From contig JAGBHM010000017.1 in assembly GCA_017935505.1 (NCBI GenBank), positions 95,547 to 159,546 on the forward strand: a stretch of 64,000 nucleotides of DNA. Reading direction: 5' to 3'. This stretch comes from Bacteroidales bacterium. GTDB lineage: Bacteria > Bacteroidota > Bacteroidia > Bacteroidales > UBA932. A program made the translations under genes and the position numbers. Of this stretch, positions 51,751 to 61,268 are shown piece by piece. Position 1 is the first letter of the stretch. Every line of letters starts with the position of its first letter. The notes under the pieces were generated by a model. It had not been told where the DNA came from, did not search any database, and worked only from the letters and a program-made list of their open reading frames with translations.

Positions 51751-54700
51751 ATGAAAAGTATTAAACTATTTTTCATATCACTTTTGGTTTTATCAGCTAT
51801 AAATATATGTCAAGCTCAAGATGCTAAAATACAAGCGGTGTCTGGAGTTGTGTTGTATGCTGAGGATAATGAACCGGTGATAGGTGCGTATGTCCAGATA
51901 GAGGGAACGAGTATCGGAGCAATAACCGATTTAGACGGAAAATTTGAGATAAAAAATGTACCGTCTACTGCAAAATATCTCATTGCCTCTTTTATGGGTT
52001 TGAAGGATGCAAAGGTTGCAATTGCATCAGAGGTGAAAATTATGATGGCTTCTGATACTGAACTTCTGGAAGAGGTTGTGGTAACAGGAATGCAGAAGAT
52101 GGACCGAAGATTATTTACAGGTTCGTCAGTAAAAGTTGATGCCGATGATGCGAAGTTAAATGGTATGAGTGATGTCAGTCGCTCTCTTGAGGGTAAAGTT
52201 GCCGGTGTTTCTGTTCAAAATATATCGGGAACATTCGGAACTGCACCTAAAATTCGTGTGCGAGGTGCAACTTCCATTTATGGCAGTTCCAAACCACTTT
52301 GGGTTGTTGATGGTGTCATTATGGAAGATGTGGTAAATGTGAGTGCAGACCAACTTTCTTCAGGTGATGCAACAACTCTTATCAGTTCTGCAATAGCTGG
52401 ATTGAACTCTGATGATATTGAGAGTTTTGATATTTTGAAAGATGGTTCTGCTACATCCATATATGGAGCAAGGGCTATGGCCGGAGTTATAGTTGTAACA
52501 ACCAAGAAGGGTAAATCCGGTCAGAGCAGATTGGGGTATACCGGTGAATACACAATGAGGTTGAAGCCTAATTACGCTACATTCAATATTATGAATTCCC
52601 AAGATCAGATGTCGGTGTATCAGGAGTTGCAGCAAAAAGGTTATTTGAATTATGCAGAGACTTCAAATGCTGCCGATAGTGGAATTTATGGAAAAATGTA
52701 TCAGCTTTTGAGTGAATACGACAGTTCAAGCGGACAATTTGGACTAGAAAATACACCTGAAGCAAGAGCTGCATATCTGAGAGCTGCGGAGTATAGAAAT
52801 ACCGATTGGTTTGATATTCTGTTTAAGAATTCTATTCAGCATAACCATTCAATCAGTTTGTCGGGTGGTACAGAAAAGGGTACATACTATGCCTCGTTGA
52901 GTGCAATGGTAGATCCGGGATGGACAGATCAAAGCTCTGTATATCGATATACCGCAAATGTCAACTCTTCTTATAAAATTTCCAATAGTTTGCAACTGAA
53001 CTTAATAGGAAACGCCTCTTACAGAAAGCAGCGTGCTCCGGGCACATTGTCAAGCAATATTGATGCTGTAACAGGAGAGGTAACACGTGATTTTGATATA
53101 AATCCGTATTCATATGCTTTAAATACATCAAGAGTACTTGATCCTGAAGAGTTTTATACCAGAAATTATGCTCCGTTCAATATACAGCATGAGTTGCAGA
53201 ATAACTATATAAATCTGAATGTTACTGATTTCAGAACTCAGATGGAGTTAAAGTACAAACCTATAAAGAGTTTGGAATTCAGCGCATTGGGAGCTGTAAA
53301 ATATACCGCAACATCGCAAGAACATCATATTCTTGATGATTCTAACCAGGCTCAGGCCTACAGGGCAATGGGTACATCTACTATAATGAATTCCAATCCA
53401 TTTTTGTATGTAGACCCCGATAATCCATATGCTCTTCCGATATCTGTATTGCCAGAGGGCGGTATATATAACAGGACCGACAATTCAATGTTGGGTTATG
53501 ATTTTAGAGCCACAGCAAACTTCAATACCACAATTAAAAATAATCATATAATAAATCTGTATGGTGGTACAGAGATAAATAATATTATCAGACATAGTTC
53601 TTGGTTCCGAGGATGGGGTATGCAGTATACTTTGGGACAAATTCCAAATTATGCTTACCAGGTATTTAAAAAGGGATCTGAGGAGAATACGAACTATTAT
53701 ACTCTAACTGACTATTATGAAAGGAATGTGGCATTTTTTGCAAATGGTACATACTCCTATAAAGGCAAGTATACATTGAATGGTACTATCCGCTATGAGG
53801 GAACCAATAGGCTTGGAAGATCACGTAGCGCGCGATGGCTTCCTACCTGGAATATTTCTGCAGGATGGAATGTTCATGAGGAGAAATTTATGGAGTCACT
53901 CTATCCGGCCATCTCTCACCTTACACTTAAAGCGTCATATTCTTTGACTGCCGACAGAGGTCCTGCGAGTGTAACCAATTCAATGGCGGTGATTTCCAGC
54001 GCAACTCCATGGCGCCCTTTTGCGAGTGTGAGAGAATCTGGACTTTTTATATCTGATTTGGCAAACCAAGATCTGACATATGAGAAGAAGCATGAGTTCA
54101 ATATTGGTTTGGAGGCCGGTTTTCTGCACAATAAGATAAATTTTGTTTTTGACTGGTATACGAGAAATAATTTTGACTTGATAGGTGTAATAAGCACATC
54201 CGGAGTTGGAGGAGAGATTCAAAAGATGGGTAATGTGGCATCGATGAAGTCTGATGGTTTTGAGATGAGCTTGTCAACAACAAATATCAAGACCAAGAAT
54301 TTCACATGGGAGACCAACTTTATCTACTCGCACGCGCGTAATGAAGTTACTGAACTTAAAACAGTGGAGAGAGTGATTGATTTGGTGGCTGGAACTGGTT
54401 TTGCTCAGGAGGGTTACCCTGTTCGCAGTATCTTCTCAATACCTTTTGTAGGGTTGAATGAGGAGGGACTTCCTATGTTTAAGGATCAAGATGGTGGAAC
54501 ATCGGTCAATAACATCAATTTTCAGGAGAGTAGTCCGGAAAAATTGAAATTCCTGGAGTATTCTGGTAGTGCCGATCCTACAGATGTTGGTTCTTTGGGC
54601 AATGTATTCACATGGAAAAATTTCAAACTTAATGTGTTTATCACATATTCATTTGGAAATGTGATTCGTCTGGACCCCGTTTTCAGAAGCAGTTATGATG

Positions 54701-55092
54701 ACTTGACCTCCATGCCAAAAGAGTTTATGGATAGATGGATGGTGACAGGTGATGAAAAACATACCAATATACCTGTCATTGCCAGCATATGGCAAAATAA
54801 GAGGAATAGTCAGCTGAGTTATGCCTACAATGCATATAACTATTCTACAGCCCGTATTGCTGATGGTGGTTTTGTGAGAATGAAAGAGATCTCTCTACAA
54901 TATGATTTCCCAAAAACCATAACAGATGCGATGAAGATAGGAAGTATGTCGTTAAAGTTGCAGGCGACCAATCCATTCCTGATTTATGCAGATAAGAAAT
55001 TGAACGGTCAGGATCCTGAGTTCTTCAACACAGGTGGTGTGGCTGTTCCTGTTCCTAAGCAATTCACTGTTACATTAAGATTCGGACTTTAA
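51751..55092 (+). CDS. SusC/RagA-type TonB-linked outer membrane porin
   Basis: A full-length 1113-residue SusC protein. Signal peptide (SLLVLSAINICQAQ), carboxypeptidase-regulatory-like domain (VSGVVLYAEDNEPVIGAYVQIEGTS, about 28-95), TonB box (LLEEVVVTGMQKMDRRLFTG), plug (RSLEGKVAGVSVQNISGTFG through SIYGARAMAGVIVVTTKKG) and a long barrel. The barrel ends with the usual terminal strand (QFTVTLRFGL). It takes up large substrates with TonB energy, with the SusD protein encoded 12 bases later as the lid. No STN domain, so no direct sigma-regulator input is suggested. The substrate is unknown; companions favour peptides. Confidence 0.96.
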   Translation: MKSIKLFFISLLVLSAINICQAQDAKIQAVSGVVLYAEDNEPVIGAYVQIEGTSIGAITDLDGKFEIKNVPSTAKYLIASFMGLKDAKVAIASEVKIMMASDTELLEEVVVTGMQKMDRRLFTGSSVKVDADDAKLNGMSDVSRSLEGKVAGVSVQNISGTFGTAPKIRVRGATSIYGSSKPLWVVDGVIMEDVVNVSADQLSSGDATTLISSAIAGLNSDDIESFDILKDGSATSIYGARAMAGVIVVTTKKGKSGQSRLGYTGEYTMRLKPNYATFNIMNSQDQMSVYQELQQKGYLNYAETSNAADSGIYGKMYQLLSEYDSSSGQFGLENTPEARAAYLRAAEYRNTDWFDILFKNSIQHNHSISLSGGTEKGTYYASLSAMVDPGWTDQSSVYRYTANVNSSYKISNSLQLNLIGNASYRKQRAPGTLSSNIDAVTGEVTRDFDINPYSYALNTSRVLDPEEFYTRNYAPFNIQHELQNNYINLNVTDFRTQMELKYKPIKSLEFSALGAVKYTATSQEHHILDDSNQAQAYRAMGTSTIMNSNPFLYVDPDNPYALPISVLPEGGIYNRTDNSMLGYDFRATANFNTTIKNNHIINLYGGTEINNIIRHSSWFRGWGMQYTLGQIPNYAYQVFKKGSEENTNYYTLTDYYERNVAFFANGTYSYKGKYTLNGTIRYEGTNRLGRSRSARWLPTWNISAGWNVHEEKFMESLYPAISHLTLKASYSLTADRGPASVTNSMAVISSATPWRPFASVRESGLFISDLANQDLTYEKKHEFNIGLEAGFLHNKINFVFDWYTRNNFDLIGVISTSGVGGEIQKMGNVASMKSDGFEMSLSTTNIKTKNFTWETNFIYSHARNEVTELKTVERVIDLVAGTGFAQEGYPVRSIFSIPFVGLNEEGLPMFKDQDGGTSVNNINFQESSPEKLKFLEYSGSADPTDVGSLGNVFTWKNFKLNVFITYSFGNVIRLDPVFRSSYDDLTSMPKEFMDRWMVTGDEKHTNIPVIASIWQNKRNSQLSYAYNAYNYSTARIADGGFVRMKEISLQYDFPKTITDAMKIGSMSLKLQATNPFLIYADKKLNGQDPEFFNTGGVAVPVPKQFTVTLRFGL

Positions 55093-55104
55093 AATTCAGA
55101 AAGA

Positions 55105-56676
55105 ATGAAAAAAAATATAGTATTATTGACACTGATGTTTTTAACATTGGTTTCGTGCGACAAGTATCTGGATAAGCTTCCTGACAATAGGGCTGAGGTT
55201 GATACAGAGATGGAATTTGAGAAGATTTTGGTGTATGCTTATCCACAGACTGGTTATCTTCTTCTCAGTGAGTTCATGTCTGACAATATAGATGATTATG
55301 GCCCAACTAATCCATATTCCGACAGATTTGTATATCAGGTTTATAATTGGCATGATGTAACAGAGTCTGACAATGAATCTCCGGAACGTGTGTGGACTGC
55401 CCATTATTATGCAATAGCACATGCAAATCAGGCATTGCAGGCAATTGAAAATGCAGGTGGTGCAACCACTGAGAATCTCAAACAGGCTAAAGCCGAAGCC
55501 CTTCTTTGCAGAGCATACAACCACTTTATGCTGGTAAATTTGTTCTCATTGAACTACAATAGCAAAACAAGTGCATCGGATCTTGGTATACCATATATCG
55601 AGACACCGGAGGAGCAGTTGTTGGTTGCTTATCCAAGAGGAACAGTAGCTGAGGTATACAGTAAGATAGAAAAGGACTTGGAGGAGGCATTGCCTATGGT
55701 GGGAGATTCGTACTATTCTGTTCCAAAATATCACTTCAACCAAAAGGCAGCTTACGCATTTGCCACACGCTTCTACCTTTACTATGAAAAATGGGATAAG
55801 GCTGTGGAGTATGCAGACAAGTGCCTGGGATCTGTTCCTAAAACTATGCTGAGGGATTGGGAATACCAGTCAACCATGACTCAAGATATAGGAGCGATTA
55901 CTGAGCATTATATTGATGCCTCTTTGAATGCAAACTTACTGTTGCTGACAGGCTATTCAAAGGTGGGATTGGTATTTAATAACTATTATATGTATGCCAG
56001 ATACTCTCATGGTTCATATATTGCCTCTCATGAAACTTGTCTTGCTGAAAATGTGTTTGGCGGATCACCTTCGAGCGATTACTATATGACACCGAAAGTT
56101 TATGCCGGAACAAATATCGACCGTGTCATATTCTGGAAACTTCCATATTTATTTGAGTACACCGATCCAGTAGCAGGTATCGGATACTATAGAACTGTTT
56201 ATCCTGCCTTTACTGCAGATGAATGTCTTTTGAATAGGGCAGAAGCTCTTGTTATGCTCGGAAAAAATGATGAGGCCGTGGCTGATCTCAATACATGGAT
56301 GCATAATATCTATAAAACAGATACAGACCTGACAGCAACAAAAATCAGGAGATTTTACAATAGTATAAATTATTCAACTTGGAATAAATCTACTGTAAAA
56401 AAACATCTTAATCCAGCATTTGAAATAGGAAGTGAAAGTGGTGTGCAAGAAGCATTGCTTCAGTGTGTGCTGGGATTCAGGCGTATAGAAACTCTTTTGC
56501 AGGGACTAAGATGGTTTGATATAAAACGATATGGTATTGAGGTTGAGCGCAGGGTTATGAATGCAGATGGAGAACCTGCGGAAAAGACTGGAGAGCTTCT
56601 TAAAGATGATCTTCGTCGGGCAATTCAAATTCCGCAAAAAGCTATAGATGCAGGTATCGTGGCTAATCCAAGATAA
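55105..56676 (+). CDS. SusD/RagB-type nutrient-binding lipoprotein
   Basis: A 523-residue surface lipoprotein that closes over the SusC barrel and captures substrate. Lipobox LVSC is followed by DKYLDKLPDNRAEVDTEMEF, the usual SusD start. The helical TPR core is visible in YYAIAHANQALQAIENAG and AEALLCRAYNHFMLVNLFS, and the C-terminal signature in GFRRIETLLQGLRWFDIKRYGIEV with IQIPQKAIDAG and a final NP. The acidic residues soon after the cysteine fit surface export. Pairs with the SusC gene 12 bases upstream. Confidence 0.95.
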   Translation: MKKNIVLLTLMFLTLVSCDKYLDKLPDNRAEVDTEMEFEKILVYAYPQTGYLLLSEFMSDNIDDYGPTNPYSDRFVYQVYNWHDVTESDNESPERVWTAHYYAIAHANQALQAIENAGGATTENLKQAKAEALLCRAYNHFMLVNLFSLNYNSKTSASDLGIPYIETPEEQLLVAYPRGTVAEVYSKIEKDLEEALPMVGDSYYSVPKYHFNQKAAYAFATRFYLYYEKWDKAVEYADKCLGSVPKTMLRDWEYQSTMTQDIGAITEHYIDASLNANLLLLTGYSKVGLVFNNYYMYARYSHGSYIASHETCLAENVFGGSPSSDYYMTPKVYAGTNIDRVIFWKLPYLFEYTDPVAGIGYYRTVYPAFTADECLLNRAEALVMLGKNDEAVADLNTWMHNIYKTDTDLTATKIRRFYNSINYSTWNKSTVKKHLNPAFEIGSESGVQEALLQCVLGFRRIETLLQGLRWFDIKRYGIEVERRVMNADGEPAEKTGELLKDDLRRAIQIPQKAIDAGIVANPR

Positions 56677-56697
56677 TTTTTATAAACGTTTGAGATT

Positions 56698-57591
56698 ATG
56701 AAAAGATTAGGAATATTATACATAATTATAGCACTCTCTGTTTTTGCGGTGTCATGTGAGAAGGATGAGCTGAGCAGTGAGAGTGTAATCAAAGTGTCTC
56801 AATATGAGGAGAATGACTTTGACAAATGGTTGAGAGTGAATTATCTCAATCCATATAATATTGATTTTATATACAGATATGAGTTTATAGAGTCTGATAT
56901 GAACTATTATACAGTTCCGTCCGATATGGAGAGTTCAATCATGATGGCTCACCTTGTGAAGTATCTGTGTATTGAATCGTATGATGAGGTTGCCGGAATT
57001 GATTTTACCAGAAGGTACTTTCCTAAAATGTTTTTCCTGATAGGAGAGTTTGAGTACAGAAATAACGGAACTTTTATTCTTGGAACAGCCGAAGGAGGCA
57101 AGAAAATACTTTTGTCTGGATTGAACTACCTGAAAAATATGGTTAACAATATAGAGGCTCTGAACTACTACTATATCAAGACCATTCATCATGAGTTTGT
57201 CCATATTTTGAATCAGACATGTGATTTTTCAGCCGATTACCAGTTGATTACAGGAACAGGATATGTGGCTGATAGCTGGAGTGAATACCCGTATACAGAG
57301 GGTTATCTACAGAGAGGATTTATAAGTGCTTATTCTCAACAGTCTGCGGATGAGGATTTTGCGGAGATGATGTCGACGTATATCACAAACTCGGAGGAGT
57401 GGTGGAATGAGCAGATGGAAATTGCCGGTGAGAAAGGTAGTATGTATATAACCAAAAAACTGGATATAGTGCGCAGCTATATGGCTGATGAGTTCAATAT
57501 TGATATTGATGAGTTGAGGTCAACTCTGATGCGCAGGCAGAAAGATATTGAGGAGGGTAAAATTAATCTTACATCAGTGGAAATCAAATAG
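56698..57591 (+). CDS. HExxH zinc metallohydrolase lipoprotein of the SusCD-associated type
   Basis: A 297-residue lipoprotein with lipobox FAVSC and acidic tail EKDEL. The zinc motif is HHEFVHILNQ (H165, E166, H169) and the likely third ligand is in the acidic QSADEDFAEMMSTYI stretch downstream. It belongs to the substrate-import-associated metallohydrolase group that occurs beside SusC/SusD pairs. It probably cleaves the substrate at the cell surface before import, which I take as evidence for a protein or peptide target. Follows susD by 21 bases. Confidence 0.9.
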   Translation: MKRLGILYIIIALSVFAVSCEKDELSSESVIKVSQYEENDFDKWLRVNYLNPYNIDFIYRYEFIESDMNYYTVPSDMESSIMMAHLVKYLCIESYDEVAGIDFTRRYFPKMFFLIGEFEYRNNGTFILGTAEGGKKILLSGLNYLKNMVNNIEALNYYYIKTIHHEFVHILNQTCDFSADYQLITGTGYVADSWSEYPYTEGYLQRGFISAYSQQSADEDFAEMMSTYITNSEEWWNEQMEIAGEKGSMYITKKLDIVRSYMADEFNIDIDELRSTLMRRQKDIEEGKINLTSVEIK

Positions 57592-57602
57592 TTTGAATAG
57601 CA

Positions 57603-58907
57603 ATGAAACAGATCAGAATATTAACGTTAATAGCAATATTTGGAATTTCGCTAGTATGTTTCTCGTGCGAGAAAGATGATGCGGGTAATTTTGACAAGTC
57701 TGCTACAGAGCGTTTGCAGGAGAGGATAGACGAGGTCTACAATCTCTTGAAGAGCAGTACAAATGGATGGGTAATGAAGTATTATATAGGTTCTTCACAG
57801 TCTGGTGGAGGATATATTTATACTCTTAAATTCAATGAGACAGAAGCTGAAGTCGGCTTTGAACTTTCCGAAAGCATTTTTGGAAAAGGATTGGGAGAGA
57901 CAATAACATCTCTTTATAAAATTACTGATGACAGTGGTCCTGTGCTCTCTTTTGATACGTACAATGAGTATTTGCACTACTTCTCTACACCTAGCAGTGG
58001 CAATTATCAGGCTATGGGTGGCGATTTTGAGTTTGAGATATTTGATGTGCAGTCAGACAAGATTACGATGATAGGCCGTCGTTCCCGGAATCTGATAGTT
58101 TTGGAACCTCTTACTCAATCGTCGGAAGAGTATTTGTCTGGAGTTGCCAATATCTCTAAAAATTTCATCCCATACTATCTGAATGGTACAGTTGGCAGTA
58201 AAACCATTACTGGTACTGTAGATTATGGAACAAGGCATATTTCATTAAAAGTAGATGATAAGGAGTATACCACTGCATTTTGCTTCACACCTGACGGGCT
58301 GTCGCTTTATGTGCCGGTAGAAATGGGTGGAGTTGAAGTGAAGGATATCAAGTATGATCTGCAGTCGATGAAGCTTTCGTCAACATCTCTGGATATTACA
58401 GGTTCTGTTCCCGACGGATGGCTTCCGTTTGACGAGTATGAAGGAAATTACAGATTGGATTATACAGGACAGTTCTATGCTAATGTCACTTTGACTCCTG
58501 GGCAATACAACAGCACTTATATACTGTCGGGTTTGAACAGAAATTATAATCTTGTGCTGAACTACAATATGCAGACAGGAAGATTGGAGCTTAAATCACA
58601 GATGATAGGTACAGTGGATGGTTATTCAATCTACTTCTGTGCATGGGCATTGGATGATGGCGGAAGCGTTACATGGGCTCCTGAAGCAGGAATGCAGCTT
58701 GTATGGAATAAAGACAGCGAAAATCCCGTTTATACATTTGAAGCAAACAGTTATACCTGGAGAAATGCTTCAGGAGGTAAGTGTGCGACAGATTCATTCA
58801 TTCTTTTTGCTGTAGGCACAACTGATATCTTCTATTATGACAAGGCTGCATGGGGAACAAACGGCTATGCCCAATGGCCATATCTCGAAAGTTTAACTAA
58901 ACTGTAA
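57603..58907 (+). CDS. DUF4302 lipoprotein
   Basis: A 434-residue surface-type lipoprotein (lipobox VCFSC, then EKDDAGNFDKSATERLQERI). The beginning matches DUF4302, with NGWVMKYYIGSSQSGGGYIYTLKFNE. The rest is beta-rich and aromatic with no catalytic motif I can see. DUF4302 genes lie next to SusCD and HExxH metallohydrolase genes in several Bacteroidota, so the product is probably a substrate-binding accessory. 11 bases from the preceding gene. Confidence 0.88.
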   Translation: MKQIRILTLIAIFGISLVCFSCEKDDAGNFDKSATERLQERIDEVYNLLKSSTNGWVMKYYIGSSQSGGGYIYTLKFNETEAEVGFELSESIFGKGLGETITSLYKITDDSGPVLSFDTYNEYLHYFSTPSSGNYQAMGGDFEFEIFDVQSDKITMIGRRSRNLIVLEPLTQSSEEYLSGVANISKNFIPYYLNGTVGSKTITGTVDYGTRHISLKVDDKEYTTAFCFTPDGLSLYVPVEMGGVEVKDIKYDLQSMKLSSTSLDITGSVPDGWLPFDEYEGNYRLDYTGQFYANVTLTPGQYNSTYILSGLNRNYNLVLNYNMQTGRLELKSQMIGTVDGYSIYFCAWALDDGGSVTWAPEAGMQLVWNKDSENPVYTFEANSYTWRNASGGKCATDSFILFAVGTTDIFYYDKAAWGTNGYAQWPYLESLTKL

Positions 58908-58918
58908 ACAGATTGGAA

Positions 58919-60019
58919 ATGCAAACAAATACTTCAATTAAAAAAATTATAGGGATTATATCGGTTCTATTGCCGATGATGTTCATTGCATCATGTGAAG
59001 AAGAGTATAAACCGGAAACAGTTGAATCTTCTATAAAAATTGTATCAAATAATCTCCTCTTTGGTCCAAGCGGCGGTACTGGAACTGTGGAGTTTGAGTC
59101 TGCTGAAGCTGTTAAAGCATATTCCGAGCAACCGTGGTGTGAGGTTAGTGTAGAGGGGAACAAAGTGCTTGTGAAGGCTTTGGAGTATGGAGAGCTGGAA
59201 AACCGATATTCATCAATTATTCTGGAGGCAGGTAATTCATCTGTGAGAGTTGTTGCCCAACAGAATGGTGTGATAATGAACACAGATGTGAAAGATAATT
59301 ATCTTTTGACAGATGACAGTAGCGAGATCAGATTTACCATAACCTCCAATGCTGATGTTACCCTCTCTACAAGTGCAGAGTGGATAGAATGCACAAAGAG
59401 TGGGGATGAGGTAGTGGTCAAGATTTCAGAAAATGTAACCGGACATATCCGCACAGGTTGGGTTAACTGTTCAAGTGGCCAGTCTTCCAAGAAAGTGACA
59501 CTGTCGCAGGCTTCGGCAAAAGACCTTTATGGTAAATATAAACTATATGGATATTCAGCAAATAACCAATTGGTTTATCTTCCTGTAACCATCTCTGCTG
59601 GAAGCGGTGAAAACGATATGATAATTAGCTGTGAAGGTGCGACATACTCGTGGAAGTTCACCGCTGCTTTTGTTCCGGAAACACATACATTGACATTGGC
59701 CAATGGTCAGTATGTCGGTGATTTTGCTATAGGAGAGGTGAATTTCTTTGTCTACTTATGTACATTATCCAAATCTACAGGAACTTTCAGCTGGGACAAG
59801 GAGCAGACATTGTCGGCATCGGTATTATATGATAATGAGAAGGGTTGTACAGTAATAGGAGTTAAACCTGAAACTGAATCATCTGCGTCTGGAGTTGTAT
59901 CATATGACAGTTTGATATTTGCCGGTTTCATGAATCAGGATGCAGAGACCGGAGGTCCAAAAGGGGCTCCATCAACATATCCGGCTATTTTATATACTCC
60001 ATATTTTCAAAGCTACTAA
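58919..60019 (+). CDS. BACON-domain lipoprotein
   Basis: A 366-residue lipoprotein (MQTNTSIKK start; lipobox MFIASC, then EEEYKPETV). It carries one or two BACON-type beta domains: about 40-110 and, more clearly, about 125-200 (IRFTITSNADVTLSTSAEWIECTK, ending KKVTLSQAS). A C-terminal beta-sandwich of about 160 residues follows. BACON domains are thought to bind glycoproteins or mucin. The ATG at 58919 is preferred over a TTG six bases earlier. No enzyme motif seen. Confidence 0.85.
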   Translation: MQTNTSIKKIIGIISVLLPMMFIASCEEEYKPETVESSIKIVSNNLLFGPSGGTGTVEFESAEAVKAYSEQPWCEVSVEGNKVLVKALEYGELENRYSSIILEAGNSSVRVVAQQNGVIMNTDVKDNYLLTDDSSEIRFTITSNADVTLSTSAEWIECTKSGDEVVVKISENVTGHIRTGWVNCSSGQSSKKVTLSQASAKDLYGKYKLYGYSANNQLVYLPVTISAGSGENDMIISCEGATYSWKFTAAFVPETHTLTLANGQYVGDFAIGEVNFFVYLCTLSKSTGTFSWDKEQTLSASVLYDNEKGCTVIGVKPETESSASGVVSYDSLIFAGFMNQDAETGGPKGAPSTYPAILYTPYFQSY

Positions 60020-60041
60020 CCAACTTTAAATAAAAAAGATT

Positions 60042-61235
60042 ATGAAAACTAAATTATTAAGCCTATTGGCATTAGTTGCCTTACTGGCATTCAGCAGTTG
60101 TTCATATGATGATTCTGATCTTCAGAACAGAGTAGAGCAACTAGAGCAGGACATGACTGAATTGCAGCAGTTGGTCTCTCAAATGAATACAAATCTGCAG
60201 GCGTTGCAAACAACTGTTGATGTTTTGAATTCCGGAGATTATATTACCAATATAGCTCCTGTTACTTCGGATGGTGAGACTATAGGTTACACCTTATCGT
60301 TCGGTAAAAATGATCCTATTACCATTTATCATGGTACAGATGGTTCTACTCCTGCAATGAGTGTTGCAGTTGGTGATGACGGACAGTATTATTGGACTGT
60401 AAACGGCGAAATTCTTAAAGATGCACAAAATAATCCTGTTAGTGCCGCCGGTGTTGCTCCGACACTCCGTATCAACGATGGCGTATGGCAATATTCAATC
60501 AATAATGGCCAAACCTGGACAAACATCGCAATAAGCGGTTATGCAGGTGTTATTTTCAAGAGTGTTGAGGTTGGCGAAAATTCTGTGAAAATTGAACTTG
60601 GAGATGGAACTACTTTTGAGATTCCACTTATGAGCGAGTTCAAACTGTTGGTTGATCAGAATTATTATTATCTTGAGAATGAGGGTGTAATTACAGTAAA
60701 TTATACTATTGAAGGGTCTGATGATATGACATCTGTTATCGCTTTCCCAAGTGGTGATGTTACAGCTGTTGTAACTAAAGATGGTAATTCCAAAGGTTCT
60801 ATTAAGATAACAAAAGGGGCAGATGTTAATGGTGATGTTCAAGTTCTTGTTATGGCAAGCAACGGAAAAGGACAAAAAGATTATCAGATTTTGAATTTTG
60901 CCGATATTCAATTGACAGTAACATCGGTGGATGTTGCATTTACAAATGCAGCAGGTACACAGGAAGTTGAGATATCATCAAATGTTGAGTATACTATAGC
61001 TTTGTCGGAAGAGGCTTCGTGGTTGACATATGAGGTGGCAGAGGTTAAATCATCATATACCAACGCCAAACTTACATTTACAGTAGAGGCCAATCCTTTA
61101 AGACGTGTACGTTCGGTTGATATTCAAATGATTGATAAATACGGCAATGTAATTAAAGCTATAACCGTAGCCCAAGCTGCTGCAGATTATAAAGCCGGTG
61201 GTCAAATAGAAGATATTCCGGTTCTTCCTGCATAA
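60042..61235 (+). CDS. lipoprotein with coiled coil, DUF4988-like and BACON domains
   Basis: A 397-residue lipoprotein: lipobox AFSSC, acidic tail SYDDSDLQ, then a coiled coil (about 24-65, LQNRVEQLEQDMTELQQLV) that likely trimerises or stands off the cell, a DUF4988-like module (IAPVTSDGETIGYTLSFGKN to WTNIAISGYAG, about 70-175), and a C-terminal BACON-like domain (about 285-390, VTSVDVAFTNAAGTQEVEISSN, ending ITVAQAAA). No catalytic motif. Probably a surface binding protein of the locus. Confidence 0.85.
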   Translation: MKTKLLSLLALVALLAFSSCSYDDSDLQNRVEQLEQDMTELQQLVSQMNTNLQALQTTVDVLNSGDYITNIAPVTSDGETIGYTLSFGKNDPITIYHGTDGSTPAMSVAVGDDGQYYWTVNGEILKDAQNNPVSAAGVAPTLRINDGVWQYSINNGQTWTNIAISGYAGVIFKSVEVGENSVKIELGDGTTFEIPLMSEFKLLVDQNYYYLENEGVITVNYTIEGSDDMTSVIAFPSGDVTAVVTKDGNSKGSIKITKGADVNGDVQVLVMASNGKGQKDYQILNFADIQLTVTSVDVAFTNAAGTQEVEISSNVEYTIALSEEASWLTYEVAEVKSSYTNAKLTFTVEANPLRRVRSVDIQMIDKYGNVIKAITVAQAAADYKAGGQIEDIPVLPA

Positions 61236-61268
61236 TTTTGATTTATTAAACGTTAAAAAAAAGGATAT